64,000 nt of DNA from Rhynchosporium graminicola (GCA_900074885.1 FJUW01000032.1:62001-126000), one strand, 5' to 3'; shown: positions 34,563 to 47,012, counted from the first letter of the stretch. Numbers and translations are program-made. Notes: a model not told the origin generated them from the sequence alone.

Positions 34563-35167
34563 TGGAGTTATGGAAGTTAAATGATAGGTTTTGATGTGTT
34601 GGATACTTTTTAGAGCCTGGTTCGTCTTCTTCATATGATCGTAGATGAGACATGCAGAAAACTCGGTAAATAGCCGGTGAATTTGGGGAATTTGTTGACA
34701 TGCTACGGATATTCGAGGCTCCCAAGTCCTAAACCAAGCGGCTGCTGGTCATTGATGAACGTCCATTCGACCATCACAAAGTTCATCAAACGGCAGCTAA
34801 CGCGCGTGAATATGTTAGGAGCGTCACAGCTTCACCCATTTGGTGGTTTAAGTATCTGGCAGCTGAGATGTCGCGGTTTCCCTGATAGGGTTCTAGCATT
34901 TTCTACCTTTCGTGTCAGATCGATTCCATTTGCCGAGAGAACACCCGTAGATTCGATCCTCCTGAACCAGGGAAAGATCACCCTGCTCTGACTGTTGTTG
35001 TACCATGATCGTGTTATAATCCATCAAAGAGGGTTGAGGTGTAAAGGCTTGACACGAGACACGCGAGCGATTCTCATCCGGATTCTGGCTGTCATTTTCG
35101 TATCTTCATTACCAATTACATACAAACGCTAGATCCTCATTACTTGTTAAAATATTGTCGAAATTTC
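34563..35167. other. Intergenic between convergent genes, 605 bp
   Basis: Lies between the NmrA-like stop and the stop of the copper transporter. Only one frame of 104 codons, without a domain. Nothing else recognised. Confidence 0.5.
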
Positions 35168-35922
35168 CTATCCACAACATGCCGTAGCTTCTTCCTTCAC
35201 ACTAATGCCACCACTGTCTCATGTCAGTTTTCGTCCTTCACTCAAAAAAGAAGATCACTAACCTGAAGCTCACACTCTCCCAACTGAAGAGAAAAGCCCC
35301 AATCCAAGCGCCGATAAAAATACTAATGATGATATACCCGTTAAAGTACATAGCCAACAACATGATAAAGTACGCAACCGCAAACTGGAACATATGCAAA
35401 GTTGCCCGAACCATCTGCTGAAAGAGATTCGGACGGAACGGCGGCGTTGGGAGGGCTGGTACGGGAGGAGAACAAGAGTCGGACGGAGGCGTGGATTTGG
35501 GACTTTGAGCTGTGATGTAGGTGCTCATGGACGCGACGTGTCGCTGGTACTGGTGCAGGATGTGGCGGTCGTATTCTTTGGAGAGACGACGGAGAAGCTC
35601 GAGGGTCATGACGAGGACGATTACTCCGACGCATGAGCCGGCGAACATGGAGGTCGATTTGATATGCCATGATTCAGAAATGAAACCTAGATGAGAAGAA
35701 GCATTAGGATTCTGGTATCCTCGTGTGTTTCTCATTCCGGATAGGTAGGCAAGTCATTGTGAAGAAGCCGGAAGGACTCACAGGAATCAATCGTGTTCCA
35801 ATTCCATAACATCTAGGTTTAGTTAGTATTTCCAACTTCGTCATTCTGCGAGCGCGCGCGTTGGGGATACCAACCGACATGTAACATGCTGCGCCCGAGT
35901 GGCCCATTGCAGAGTGATCCAT
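35168..35922 (-). CDS. CTR-family copper transporter
   Basis: Imports Cu(I) as a homotrimer through the plasma or vacuolar membrane. Four exons on the minus strand: 35875-35922, 35782-35812, 35263-35686 and 35168-35201 (introns 62, 95 and 61 bp) give 178 aa. The short N-terminus MDHSAMGHSGAACYMS carries Met/His copper ligands. Then comes the family sequence MLWNWNTIDSCFISESWHIK leading into TM1 (MFAGSCVGVIVLVMTLELL). A cytosolic loop rich in Pro/Ser follows. TM2 has M-x3-M (FIMLLAMYF) and TM3 has G-x3-G (GAWIGAF), both hallmarks of CTR. The last exon encodes VKEEATACCG, with the C-terminal Cys-Cys for handing copper on. It is divergent from the ferric reductase across 921 bp, fitting a reductase-importer pair. 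Confidence 0.92.
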
Positions 35923-36843
35923 CTTTGACTTGAGATATGGGGAGGTGAGGAGAAGGTCAAATCCAGATCATACGGCCGGCTGGCTATTGGGTTTCGAGAG
36001 AGAATCACAAGAATTACAAGATTCAGTTGCAAATCGGCATAACATATATCAACGGTTACGGTGATGCTCTGCTCTGCTCCATTCAATGAGGGGCACAAGC
36101 TGATTTTGACAGAAGTGGTTCCATCGTGCCATCCTTTCTCCAGGCCTGTCAGTGTCCCGGTCAGAGTTGCAGAGCCCCCCTCCCCCCCCCCACTAAAGAT
36201 CTCGTCCCACCCTTGGCAGCCACCGAGTCAAGGGTTATAAACTCCATATTTCCCAATGTCAGCGAATCAGAGCAGATTCTGGTAATTCAGCATGGGATTA
36301 GACTCCGCAATTGAGCTCAATTGAGCGTGCTGGGCGCGCTTGATGAGCAAGTTTGCGGGAGTTACAGCCGCCAAGATATGCGTCTGTTTGGGAGGGAGGC
36401 GTAAAATCAAATCTGCTGAGTATTTCTGACGTCCGGGTTGGTCGCTTGTTGGGTCTGGATGTTCCATAGCGGTGTTATGACGGCGCGAGGACGGGACGGG
36501 TGTATCCTCAAGGTTGGTCGGAGAAATTCCGAGTGCGGCTCGAGAAGCACGTGCGGCCTAGATGGGGACCCAGTCGTGACTTGGCACGGTACGAGAAACT
36601 TGCTCACTAGAATTCTGTATGGCAGAAAGAAGGCTTGAGCCCGAGAGAGGGGCGGGCTCTTACAGTAGTTAGTTAGTCCTTACCTTACCCCCCCCCTTAC
36701 CTTGGCTTGTCAAGTGTCGAGATGTACATTTAAAACATTTAAAACTAGATTTCCTCTTCTTTCTTTCGTATCCGTGGGGAAGAGAAGATTTACCTACCGT
36801 CACCGGACCAGAGCTCTACATTTCACTATTTACAATACCCAAG
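35923..36843. promoter_or_regulatory. Divergent promoter region of CTR and FRE genes
   Basis: 921 bp. TGAGCAAGT (36344-36352) and its exact inverse ACTTGCTCA (36598-36606) face each other; the TTGCTCA core resembles the copper-response element of yeast Mac1 (TTTGCTCA). Poly-C tracts occur at about 36183 and 36690. Function is inferred from motif and gene pair only. Confidence 0.4.
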
Positions 36844-38945
36844 ATGGACTCTCACGGTGTGCTCGAAGCTCGGCATATTCAGAACCATTCTGCAGGCGGC
36901 AAGGAGATCTTCTATTGGGGTTATGCTTCTCGGGTAATGCCATGTACAAACGATGCCGGAAGCTGTGAGTATTTGGATGGAGTGTATTGGTATGTATTCC
37001 TTGACGTTTAGATTCGGAAGCACAACTATACTCAGCTTCACCATCTTGGCCCTTTCTTTGTAATTTGCAACATGTACCTGCTAACACCTTAAGTAGGATG
37101 CATACAGTTTCCATGCTGTACACTTTCATTCTCTGGGCAGTCTTAGGAGGTCTTCTTGCGATATTCGTTCTCTCCAGAGCAGTGAAGCCATCGCGGACAC
37201 GCAGTCCGCGTTGGGAACTCGAAGGGGGAGCATCAGTCTCTCCCATGAGCATCTTCACCCGATTCTGGAAGTCGAAAACAGCAGCTTTACGACGCGTCTT
37301 ACTGCCAGAAGGCTTCCAATCAGTATTCGGCCATGTAACCAGGCTACAACTGGTCCTACTTGCGATGCTGCTCGGTTACTTGACGATCTTTTCGTAAGTT
37401 CTTTCGCCTGCACATGATAGACAATCTCTGACCTAGTACAACAGATTCGTGGGAATCGTCTACAAGACTTGGATCACACCAGTCAAGGCTCTGCCTGGCA
37501 AATTCAACACGCGGACTGGAATGGGTGGCTTTAGTGATCGTGTCGGTGCTTTTGCTTATGCGTTGACTCCATTAAGCGTGTTCCTCTCCCAGAGAGAAAG
37601 CATCTTGTCTCTCGTCACAGGCATGCCAACTCAGTCATTCAACTTCATCCACCGATGGCTGGGCCACATCATTATGGCTCAATCAATGATACACACTATC
37701 ATCTGGACCATCGTCGAAGCAAAGCTGTATCAACCCCAGCCAAAAGTCTATAACGAATTCATCAAGCAGACTTATATGATCTGGGGTATCGTGGCCATGG
37801 GTCTTCTCTCCTTCATCTGGGTCTTCAGCTTTCCTCGCATGATCCGATTGACAGGGTATGAATTCTTCCGAAAGTCGCATGCTCTCATAGCTGTGATCTA
37901 CTTCGGCGCTTGCTGGGGCCACTGGAGCAAATTAGCCTGCTGGATGATCGCTGCCTTAGCTATCGTCTTCATGGACTTTGGAATCCGATACCTCCGAACT
38001 CTACTCATCCACGTCGGATATTTAAAGTCTGGAGGCTACGGTTTTGTCTCTGCGCAGGCAACACTGCAATGCTACGACGACGCCGAAGGTCGAGTCGTCC
38101 GTATCGACTTTGAGCACAACCACGGTCCATGGTCTCCGGGTCAACATTTCTACCTCTGCTTCCCAGAACTGTCTATCTGGCAAAACCATCCTTTCACCGT
38201 AGCATCTGTCGCGTCTCAAGACAAAGTGAACCCTCACCACACCTACATCGTCCGCTGTTTGAAAGGCGAGACCTCCAAACTAGGTATGCTAGCCGAACGA
38301 CTGCAAGCAGAAAAGCTCACCACGCCCGTAATCCTCTCCGGGCCATACGGCCCATCAACCCTCTCCAAACCCGGCAACTTCCTAGCTATCGCCGGAGGAA
38401 CCGGAGCTTCAATGGCATTCCCCGTCACCCTGCAAAGAGTCCAGGAATACAGCCATATCGGCGGGATCGTGCAACTCGCATGGATCATTCGCCGCGCTCA
38501 GGATCTCGAATGGATGGCTCCCGAACTCGCAATATTGAAGCGCCATATCGCAGCCGCGGCTGGCAAATTCTCCGTAAAGATTTTCATCACAAGAGAATTG
38601 AACTCGCGGACATCGAAAGAGCTTTCGTCTTCGGAAGATGAGATTAAGGGCCCTACGACTAGAACTTCGATCGCGGGGAGTAATTTGTCGAGTTTGTCGG
38701 ATGCCGAGCCTGGATACGAAGTCATATGGCTAGGTGATCGCCATCCTGATTTATCGGTGGTAGTCAAGGAATTCGTGGAGGCAGCACCGGAGATTGGTGG
38801 GAGTGTGAGTGTCGTGGGAAGTGGACCTGGTGGTATGGGGACGTCGTTGCGGAAAGCGGTTGCGGCTGTGAATGATGGCTCGAGGGTATGGCGAGGGGAA
38901 GAGAAATACGATGTCCATCTCCATTGGGATGATCGGATGGATTGA
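36844..38945 (+). CDS. Ferric/cupric reductase, FRE family transmembrane component
   Basis: Reduces extracellular Fe(III) or Cu(II) with cytosolic NADPH through FAD and two hemes. Exons 36844-36989, 37097-37393 and 37445-38945 (introns 107 and 51 bp) give 647 aa. The N-terminal extracellular part ends in the conserved CEYLDGVYW. Four heme-ligand His form two H-X13-H pairs, at 217/231 (HRWLGH...IH) and 293/307 (SHAL...WGH). The FAD site is HPFT (396-399). NADPH-binding blocks are GPYGP (447-451) and GGTGA (465-469), with SVVGSGPGGMG near the C-terminus. Length and order match fungal FRE proteins. Divergent neighbour: the copper transporter. Metal preference cannot be told from sequence; the pairing favours copper. 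Confidence 0.92.
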
Positions 38946-41900
38946 TTGATTTGATTTGATTTAGCGTTCCTTTATATAGATGATTCTTAATGATGAGATA
39001 CCAAGTTTTGATACCACAATATTTGAACACCAGTCCTTTGACCTTCTTTCAATGTTGATGACTTCGCTGCGCAGCCTGTTTTACTGATGAGGAAGTGGTA
39101 TGGCTGTGATGCAATTATAGCGGTAATTCTATGCACCAATCCCTCCTGCTCATCCATTCACAGCCTGCCACGACTTCTCGGAACGGCAAAACGTCTGTCG
39201 AGCCTGTAACCACGTAGGCTCTCCGGCGCCCATCAAGCAAGCGAGACTTCGCTTACTGTATGTCGGGCACTAACTCACCCAGGGAGGAAAAGTAAATAAA
39301 CATAGAGCGCAAGGGTCTATCACGAAAGCTGAAAGCCTATGTTATAATCATCAAAGATATGTCGGATCAAAAGTTTGTGCAGAGATATTTTTTTGGGAAG
39401 AAAATTGAAGAAAGTAAATGTAGCCGGGCTAGCGTAGCTAGGCTGGAGTGGATGAATGATCAAGATGATCTAGTGCGCGATGAATAGTGAAGAGTCTTCA
39501 AAGAAAGGGATATCGTATGTTTATATTGACATGAACCCACACTCATTTACCTACTACCCTACCCTCGAAAAAAAAAAAATTTTAGATACAAAAGGACCCT
39601 TCTGTTTTTTTTTTGGCCTGCCAATTTTCCAACAATTGACGAATTGAAAATTGAATCGAAACCTAGATCTGGATCGTAAGATTAAAAAAAAAAAGCAAAT
39701 AGCGAAGAACGAAGAATTATACTGAGCCTTACTTACTACTAGAGGTATTCAATTCCATGCACAGAGCAGCTACCCATACACACAGCTAATGACAAACTAC
39801 AAGGGATACTACCCTCTTGGTTCTATAGAAGAAAGAGAAGAATGTCTGCTGTACTGGCAGGCTCAACCGTTGAGTCTGAATAGCTAGGTGGCTGGAGAGT
39901 TTTCTAGTCCTAGGTAGCAATTAGGACTTGAAATCTCTTACTTGGCATAATGATATTACTTGCTACCTGAAGATATCAAGCTACAAGCGTACTTCCATAT
40001 CCAAAGGTCGCGTAGCCGAAGATACCGATTACTCTCTTGTGGTTATAATAAGTTGGGTTGAACGATGGGGGTTTATGGTGCTGTAAGGTAAGGGATGATG
40101 GGTAGGTAGGTAGGTGCTTGACACCTAGTTCTGTTTGATGAATATAGGCAGTATTTTCGGGGATGGGTTGAGAGGGAAGAGCGACGAATGGGTTTGGAAT
40201 GGTTTTGGATAGTATGGTGTATATTCTGTGTATTGTATTTTACGGGGTGAAGATGAAATTTTCGTGTCGGGCTAGCTATAATCGGTTGGATTGTTCTATG
40301 CAACTATCTCTAGAGCGAAGATTTACTGAAGGGACTGAATCTTGAATTCTTTGTATGGCTGAGAGCGTCGTGTCTATTGTTGGAATCCTCTTGGTTGTCA
40401 GATAGCCGTATATTCTTTCAAGATCTTTCACATATATAACTGTGCTAACAAGCGTAGTATTTTGCAATACGGTTAGTCCTCGGCGGTTATTTTGGCGGAT
40501 CGGTCGCTAGACTAGCAAAGCAAGATACGGTTCTGCTGGGGAAGAATGAGACGAATTTGTGGATTTTATATTGTATTCAGATGAGTGTTAGCTGAGAAAT
40601 ATTCTTGGGTTCTACAGCGGGCTTGGTATGTTATGGGTTTATTATGGCATTGCTTTGAAAAGTATATTCAGTGCAGCTAGTACTGTGGTAGGGATAGGGT
40701 TCTTGGTTCTGCTATTTCGGTATACTGGGGCGATGAAGTTGGCTGTTACTAGAACGATTGGCTAGCTACTGATAACAATTTTTCTATTGAGAAAGGGGAT
40801 AAAAATTCTCGACCTCGAAACTAAACACAGAGTTGGTTAGAGGAAGTACAACAGCGAGTAAACAACCTACATGTACGCAAAATCAAGAAAGTTATTCATC
40901 CTTCTCAAATCCTACATCAGATCAAGTATTGCAACCTACGATCCCTTTCTACTCCTTTCAAGTCAATCAAGTGTTCTCCGGAATTTCCTAGCGGTAGCAT
41001 CCATAATTTAGTCTGCATTGCGTTCATTATCTCGAACTATTCGGGATTTCACTTGACCGGCCTAGCAAGCAGTGTTCGGAATCTAGATATCTGAACTGCA
41101 AAGTTCTACTCTATAAGATGAGCTACTGCATACCAAGATCTTATTTCCCAGCCGAGATGGCTTCAAAAACAGGAGAGTGAAAGAAGCAGGGTAGGCTGTC
41201 GCAAATTTGAGTTATTGTAGATGATTAGGTAGGTTATATCTACCTACTTTTCTCCTAAAATATCTCGAGAAATGAATGTATGATATACGACATGGTTCAT
41301 CATTTTGTGTCCATATCGAAAAGAAAAAGTTTGCACGAGAAATAAGAAATGCAGCAATGAGATATTCGGACAAATAAGCGCCACTAGGAAAGACAGACCA
41401 TTCTACTGCCGTCCCAAGAAAGGAAATGTCTGTAATTAAAGCTGGAATACTTGGATTTCAGTATATAGAACCTAATATCGTCGCATGGTATCTGAGTATA
41501 TTCTCTCGGACCTGCGCATACTGGTGTGTGAATTAGCTGGCAACTCGGGTCTATGAGCAGTTGGTGGGATAATGGAGGGAGGTGTTAGTGTAGTAGACTT
41601 GATTAGATCTTAGTTATGGTATATGATTCCGAGATGTGTCATTAAACAGGAGTCTTTTGAATTACATCCACCGATAGAATGCTCTAACTTTAGGGAGGTG
41701 GTGATTGCCAAATAACCTCCCAGCGTCATCCTACTGTTGCCGTCAATATTAGTCCCCAAGTCAGTGACGCATTTTTTTCTCTTGAAATCTCATTGCATTT
41801 CTGATATCCTAGATATCATTACTGAACATGTATCGCAACGCTTAAAAAGATTACCAAACTCTGAGTATATAGACTGGAGGACGTAGCCTCGAATTCATCA

Positions 41901-42850
41901 CCATACATTCAGAAGAAACAATATCCCCTCCACAACAATCATCTCCGCTATTCCGCCGAAAGGATTCATCGAGTGCCTCTCCTCTGCCCAAAGCCTTTTC
42001 TTCTTTTTCTATATCTTATTATATATCACACCGTGATAGAAGACATGATACAATCTTCACAATTGCTTCATGCACATAACAGGTCACTTCTGTATGTCCA
42101 CACTGATATTCCGCAAGCACGCAAATTGAAGAACTGTCACCCGTGATTCTATTCTGCTACCTCCCCCACAACCATACATACAGAAATGGATTGGCTGTCC
42201 CTGGTTCCATAGGTAATGGAATGAAAGGTTTCCGCAAAGATCACAAAACCGAAAAGAATTAACGAAAACCCCCGAACAATGCACCAAAACCACTTCAGCA
42301 TATTTTGCCTCTCATCCTTCACTCTCAGACTCCACAGCCCCTAGAGCCAACTAATTCTACATCTCACACTGATCCAGTATTTCCACCCCTCTCCATCCCT
42401 CTCCAACAAATTCTTTCACTTACTTTGATCTATTTCTAGGCCTGGGCCGACTACCACTATTCTACAACAAGATCCGCATTCTCAGCATCATTCGACCAAA
42501 GCCGCCATCAAGCCCCTCCCTATAAAATATATCCAAAGCAAAACCGTCGATGAAGTGGACGAACCACGCACTCACTAAAAACAAGATAAATTTTCGTGTG
42601 TAATAAATCAGTGAGCTTTTGTGAAATATAGGTATTGCACCACTCATGGGATTTATATGACTTTTCTTTATTATCATTATCACGGTGAATATCACTGACT
42701 ACCATTTCCTTCCCTCCTCCATTCGTTTACATATCTTCAAATAGATACGCATATTTAATTCCATCTTCGCATCCTCCCTCCCCCCAAAAAAAGAATTCAA
42801 GTGATCTCTTACCTCATCTCACACACAACCCAACACCACACACCACGCAC

Positions 42851-42900
42851 CACACTACACCACACTACACCACACTACACCACACTACACCACACCACAC
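42851..42900. repeat. 10-bp tandem repeat, 4 copies plus a variant
   Basis: Unit cacactacac repeated four times exactly (42851-42890), followed by the variant cacaccacac. A (ctcct)n tract follows at about 42926-42950. Confidence 0.9.
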
Positions 42901-43515
42901 CACAACAAAACAGAAAATTCAAGCCCTCCTCTCCTCTCCTCTCCTCTCCCCTTCAACCCACCATTTCTTTCCTCCAAAAAAAGAAATTTATCTAGCATAG
43001 TACCGAGTTCTCCGAACCGTGCGCACTCAACCAATCTACATACAAAACAGTCACGGTAAGCACCCACTCTTCACCTCACCATCTCGCGACATTCCTTACA
43101 CATTATACTACCCACCTACCCACCCACCCTGCTCCCCTCCCCTTGGCGGCACTCCTCTCAAGATGCGACATCACAGAAATGAATGGGATGATCTTGCTAT
43201 ATCATCAATACAAAGGCTACGCCAAGTACGATTGACGGTCAAATGTATCTATCCTATTTTCCTGCCTGTATCTATCTTGAGTTGGTGAGGGGGATGCGTG
43301 AGTGAGCAAAGGACTACATCCTCAGAGTACATACAGTATGCGTTCGTTCAGTGGTGCGGATGCGGGGCTTGGGTGAGTGAGATACGGTACGGTACGTACT
43401 TCGTCGAGAAGCGAAGCGAGCGATCTCAGGGATCAGAGAGGTCTCGCTTTTCGCTTATTTGTTTACTCGCTTGCTTGCTTATTTACTTACGCATAGCGTA
43501 CGTTCATCGGGCACC

Positions 43516-43531
43516 AGGTAGGTACCTACCT
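43516..43531. repeat. Perfect 16-bp palindrome of the AGGTAGGT motif
   Basis: AGGTAGGTACCTACCT reads the same on both strands. It joins two copies of the motif that recurs in non-coding parts of the window. Confidence 0.85.
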
Positions 43532-43593
43532 AGAAAGACGGGTATGGCGCGAAAAACGGTATCCTTCATCTCAACTTCCATAGACATGAGCTT

Positions 43594-43621
43594 TGATAGA
43601 TAGACAGACAGACAGACAGAC
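43594..43621. repeat. GATA/GACA tetranucleotide microsatellite
   Basis: Two GATA units pass into five GACA units. A second microsatellite, (CCAGA)n, lies at about 43964-43996. Confidence 0.85.
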
Positions 43622-44134
43622 TTTTTTCGATGCCCGATGGCTAGCTAGCTTACTTACTTAGGTACTGTACCCACTCTACTCTCTACACCTAGGTAGGTAC
43701 TTGAGAAATGCCCCTTAACATAGCGAGCTGCCTACGAATAGCTAGCGTGCAACGTGTAGATTCACCGCAAGGGAAGCAGAATCCTGTTTACGAGTCCGAG
43801 ACAGAATTCATTTCTTGATCACACTAGCCAGCTTAACAGCGATGTGGTATCCTAGCACAGACACAAGCAAAACAAGTCAACATCACACAAAGCAAGCAAC
43901 CCCAGTCCCGTCCCTTCCCATTCATACACATAGACCGTGTACCATCCGTCCCTTCATTTTTTCACCAGACCAGACCAGACCAGACCAGACAGACCGAAAG
44001 AGAGCCCTCACCACAAAACAACTCACCGTAAAACAAGCCAATAAGCTCAAACCTGACATTCAAAGCAGAAAATTCGCAAGCATGCATGAAAAGTCGGAAC
44101 GAAAACCAACATGAAGACCATGTGAGGATGTCAT

Positions 44135-45649
44135 CTACGAATCACCACCCTTAGCCTTCTTCTTCCTCGGCTTAGGCGCACTCTTCGGCGTCTCAACAGC
44201 GAGTTCCTCCTTCTCGGCCGCCGCCGCTGCAAGCTCATCCTTCTTACTAGTCCTCTTGCGCTTCTTATCAGGACTCTTCTCCTTTTCTGGAGCGGCCGCC
44301 TTGGGTGGCACGATACTGCTCGCACTAGCTGGGACAACTGGCGTTGGTGGAACAGCAGGTGTGTTATTCTTACTGGCTTTGCCCTTGCGACCACCGGCCT
44401 TGGCTTTGGGGGTCTTTGGAGGTGGAGTTGGCTCTTTGTCTTCCTCTTCCTCTGGCTCTGGTTCTGGCTCTGGCTCTACCTCTGGCTCTGGCTCGCCTTC
44501 CGCATCTTCGTCGTGGAGAGCGGCGGCGGAGGATTCGCCTACGAGTTGAGCGTCGGCAGTGTTGTCGGCACCAATGTTGTGCTCGTCTGCGTAGAGGGCG
44601 GCGTCTTGGTCGGACATGTCTTTGGCATCAGGGTTTGCGCCGCTCTTGTAGGAGTGCATGCGGGCGTTGTAGAGGCGGAGGTTGTCTTTGTATGCGTTGG
44701 TCCAGAGCTGCGATTGTTAGCATGGATCCCCTTCATAAGAAGAAGAAGGTGGGTAGATTAAAAAAAAAACTGACCTGCTTATCGTGAGGTAGCATTGTGC
44801 CCCATCGTCGCGTGCCCTCAACACCAACAGCCTTCTTTGGCGAATCGGCACCGAGATCTGAAGCTATGATCGGACGGGCAGTTTGCATGTAGAGGAAGAA
44901 CGGGGTGAGAGGACGTTTGGGCGCATTGGGATCATGTTGTCTCTTCTTACGCTCCTTCTTGTCTGTATCTGCGGCGACAGACTTTGCTGGACTGGCGGCA
45001 CCATTTCCCTGGTCGTCAAGATTGAGGAGAGGGTTATGTTTTAGCCTGGCCAGGGCAGCTACCAAATCGATACCGTGACCATGTTCATTAAGAACCGCAT
45101 TCGTGTGCTTGATGTAGGCGCTTGAGAGGGTATGGACGGCATCAGAGAGTGTCGCGAGTCCGGTGACGACCTGTTCCCGATTAGTGGATGTTATGGGCAG
45201 CGGTAGTCCCCAGTTCTAGGCGGTGGCGCGAAGACATGGTGTTGTCTGCGGATGATCTTCAGGACCATCGCGTCTGACAGTAAACATGGAGGCGCGTTGG
45301 GTGTAGAAGGCCGAGGAAAAGATCGCGACGCGAGATATTCTCGGGATAGAATCGCGATGAGGTGGGAGTGTGGGAATCGCGGTCGATGGGTTGGTCCGAG
45401 AAGTGGGTGGTGGAGTGTGGAGGTATGGTTGGTGATAGTGATGGTGTATGGGTGACGAGGGAGTGATAAAATAAAATGTGATATGGGCCGTGTTGAAGAT
45501 GCGGAAGGAAGGAGGGGAAGGATTGAAGGAAGTGCAATTAGAGGAATGATTCTTACAGAGTCTCTGGTGCGCACAAAGCTGTCTAGATCCATGGTCACAG
45601 TAGCCCCCTCCTTTGGCTTCTCTTCCGGTGCTTTCTTTGCGCGAGCCAT
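44135..45649 (-). CDS. HMG-box chromatin protein
   Basis: Exons 45557-45649, 44775-45170 and 44135-44707 give 353 aa; introns are 386 and 67 bp, both phase 0. The start MARAKKAPEEKPKEG is basic. A helical segment follows (VVTGLATLSDAVHTLSSAYI, then ARLKHNPLLNLDD). The HMG box spans about residues 112-185 (PNAPKRPLTPFFLYMQTARP ... RRWGTMLPHDKQ-LWTNAYKDNLRLYN); the second intron lies inside it. The C-terminus is first acidic (repeated Pro-Glu) and then Lys/Ala-rich with KKRKRTSKK and PKPRKKKAKGG, likely nuclear localisation signals. HMG-box proteins of this layout bend DNA or act in chromatin. The first intron is long for this window. The gene sits between two repeat-rich non-coding regions. 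Confidence 0.88.
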
Positions 45650-45874
45650 GATGATAATGTCCGAATAGTGTCGAGGCGTTGAGGTCGGCGATGTTTAGTG
45701 GTTGATGATGCCTGTGAAGTTCTCTCAGAGGTGAGAATTTCGAAGTTTTGGTGGGATTTGGGGGGCGGATTTGGGGGGCATGAAGACTTTTCTAGCAGAG
45801 CGAGCCAGCGTGGACCAGGGCTGGCGAAATCGGGCGGCGCGGAAGCGGAAGGGAAGGCAAGCGAGAGGGAGGGC

Positions 45875-45937
45875 AGCGCAGCACAGCACAGTATTGTACA
45901 GCACAGCACAGCACGACACCCCCCCCCCNCCCCCCCA
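45875..45937. repeat. (CAGCA)n tract followed by poly-C with one unresolved base
   Basis: Repeated cagcacag units run into a C tract of about 17 bases containing the only n in the window (45929). The true tract length is uncertain. Confidence 0.85.
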
Positions 45938-46417
45938 AAGATGGCTGGCAGCGCGTCTTCCGAGTTTTTGCAAGAGGTACAATTTCAACGGGAGATTGTA
46001 CGTTTACTGAATTTACTGTTTGATATCTTTCCGGATTGTTCATTTGCTTTACATTTCCCTGGTATTCACAAGGTAGGTAGTATCAATAATGTTTCTCGCG
46101 ATCCATTATCTCTGCGCTCTCGCATCTCATAGCAGTCAGTCCTTCGACGCGTCAGCGAGCTGTTGCAGGCAGACAAACCCTGAAGGAGCGTACTACGTAC
46201 GGTTGAGGAAGTCGTCCCGGAACGAAGGAAGGTCTGGCACCAGGATAGAACAGGGCCTCACGGGCAAAAACCTGACGAGCCTGAGCCTGGGCTATAAGTA
46301 TCCTCTGGAAATGGACTGGTAATGCGGGCAGCTGACTATTCTGGGCGGGATTTGCGGGTGTTCGCAGCAGATTCTACGGTGGGGGAGGGGGGAGGTCTAC
46401 CGGTGATGGAAGTGGGA

Positions 46418-46460
46418 CAGGACAGGACAGAGCAGAGCAGAGCAGAGCAGAGCAGAGCGG
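46418..46460. repeat. (GGACA)n and (GAGCA)n pentanucleotide repeats
   Basis: ggacaggacagg passes directly into five or more copies of agagc. Confidence 0.85.
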
Positions 46461-46719
46461 ACGGTGAGTGCCCGTGGATTACGGGGTGAGTGGTGTTATA
46501 ACTTGCGAAAGAAGATACTTATAGGAGGCAAGGGCAATCTGGCATTACCGTTTCAAAAAGCAAAACATGATGTTGGCTGGGCGTACAGTATAAGTAGAAG
46601 AGCCTGAGCCTGGGATGCCTGGGAGCGAGCTGAGCTTTCTTCGAAGCCTCATTTGGCACGATGAACACGAGGGCAGCCCAGGCATACATACGATGGATGG
46701 ATGGATGTATTGTACTTGT

Positions 46720-46741
46720 AGTGTGTGTGTGTGTGTGTGTG
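46720..46741. repeat. (GT)n dinucleotide microsatellite
   Basis: About ten uninterrupted GT units. Confidence 0.85.
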
Positions 46742-46804
46742 CCAGCCCTACGGCGAACGAATGAATATGCCTGGAGTGAACTTTTCTGAGTTGCCTGATC
46801 TGAA

Positions 46805-46850
46805 GTGCCCTGCCCTGCCCTACAGTACCTTGCCCTGCCCTGCCCTGTTC
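46805..46850. repeat. (CCCTG)n repeat in two blocks
   Basis: ccctgccctgccct, a short spacer (acagtaccttg), then ccctgccctgccctg. Confidence 0.8.
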
Positions 46851-47012
46851 GAAGTTGACCGACCATACAGCGGACAGCATCAGTGGAGTACAGAGATGTG
46901 GTTGGTGGAAGTCCGCTGGACCGAAAGCTGGAGGGGCGGGCCGGGCAGGAGGCACAGGCACAGGGCACAGGCACAGGCATAGATATTGTAGGCCCAGGCG
47001 CAGCTTCAGAGT

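Larger units (their letters stand above)
38946..44134. other. Gene-free block, 5.2 kb
   Basis: No frame over about 100 codons carries a domain. The left 3.5 kb are AT-rich with poly-A and poly-T runs (about 39570, 39607, 39685). From 42.8 kb short tandem repeats become frequent. Several AGGTAGGT elements occur. It may hold long UTRs or non-coding transcripts, but no RNA family is recognised. Confidence 0.5.

Noticed and set aside
39180..39260. A Cys-containing stretch (VCRACNHVGS) reminiscent of a zinc cluster
   Set aside because: Only two of the needed Cys, short frame, surrounded by non-coding sequence.
44256..44549. Open frame antisense to the HMG-box tail
   Set aside because: Complement of acidic and Pro-Glu repeats; Ser/Gly-rich artefact.
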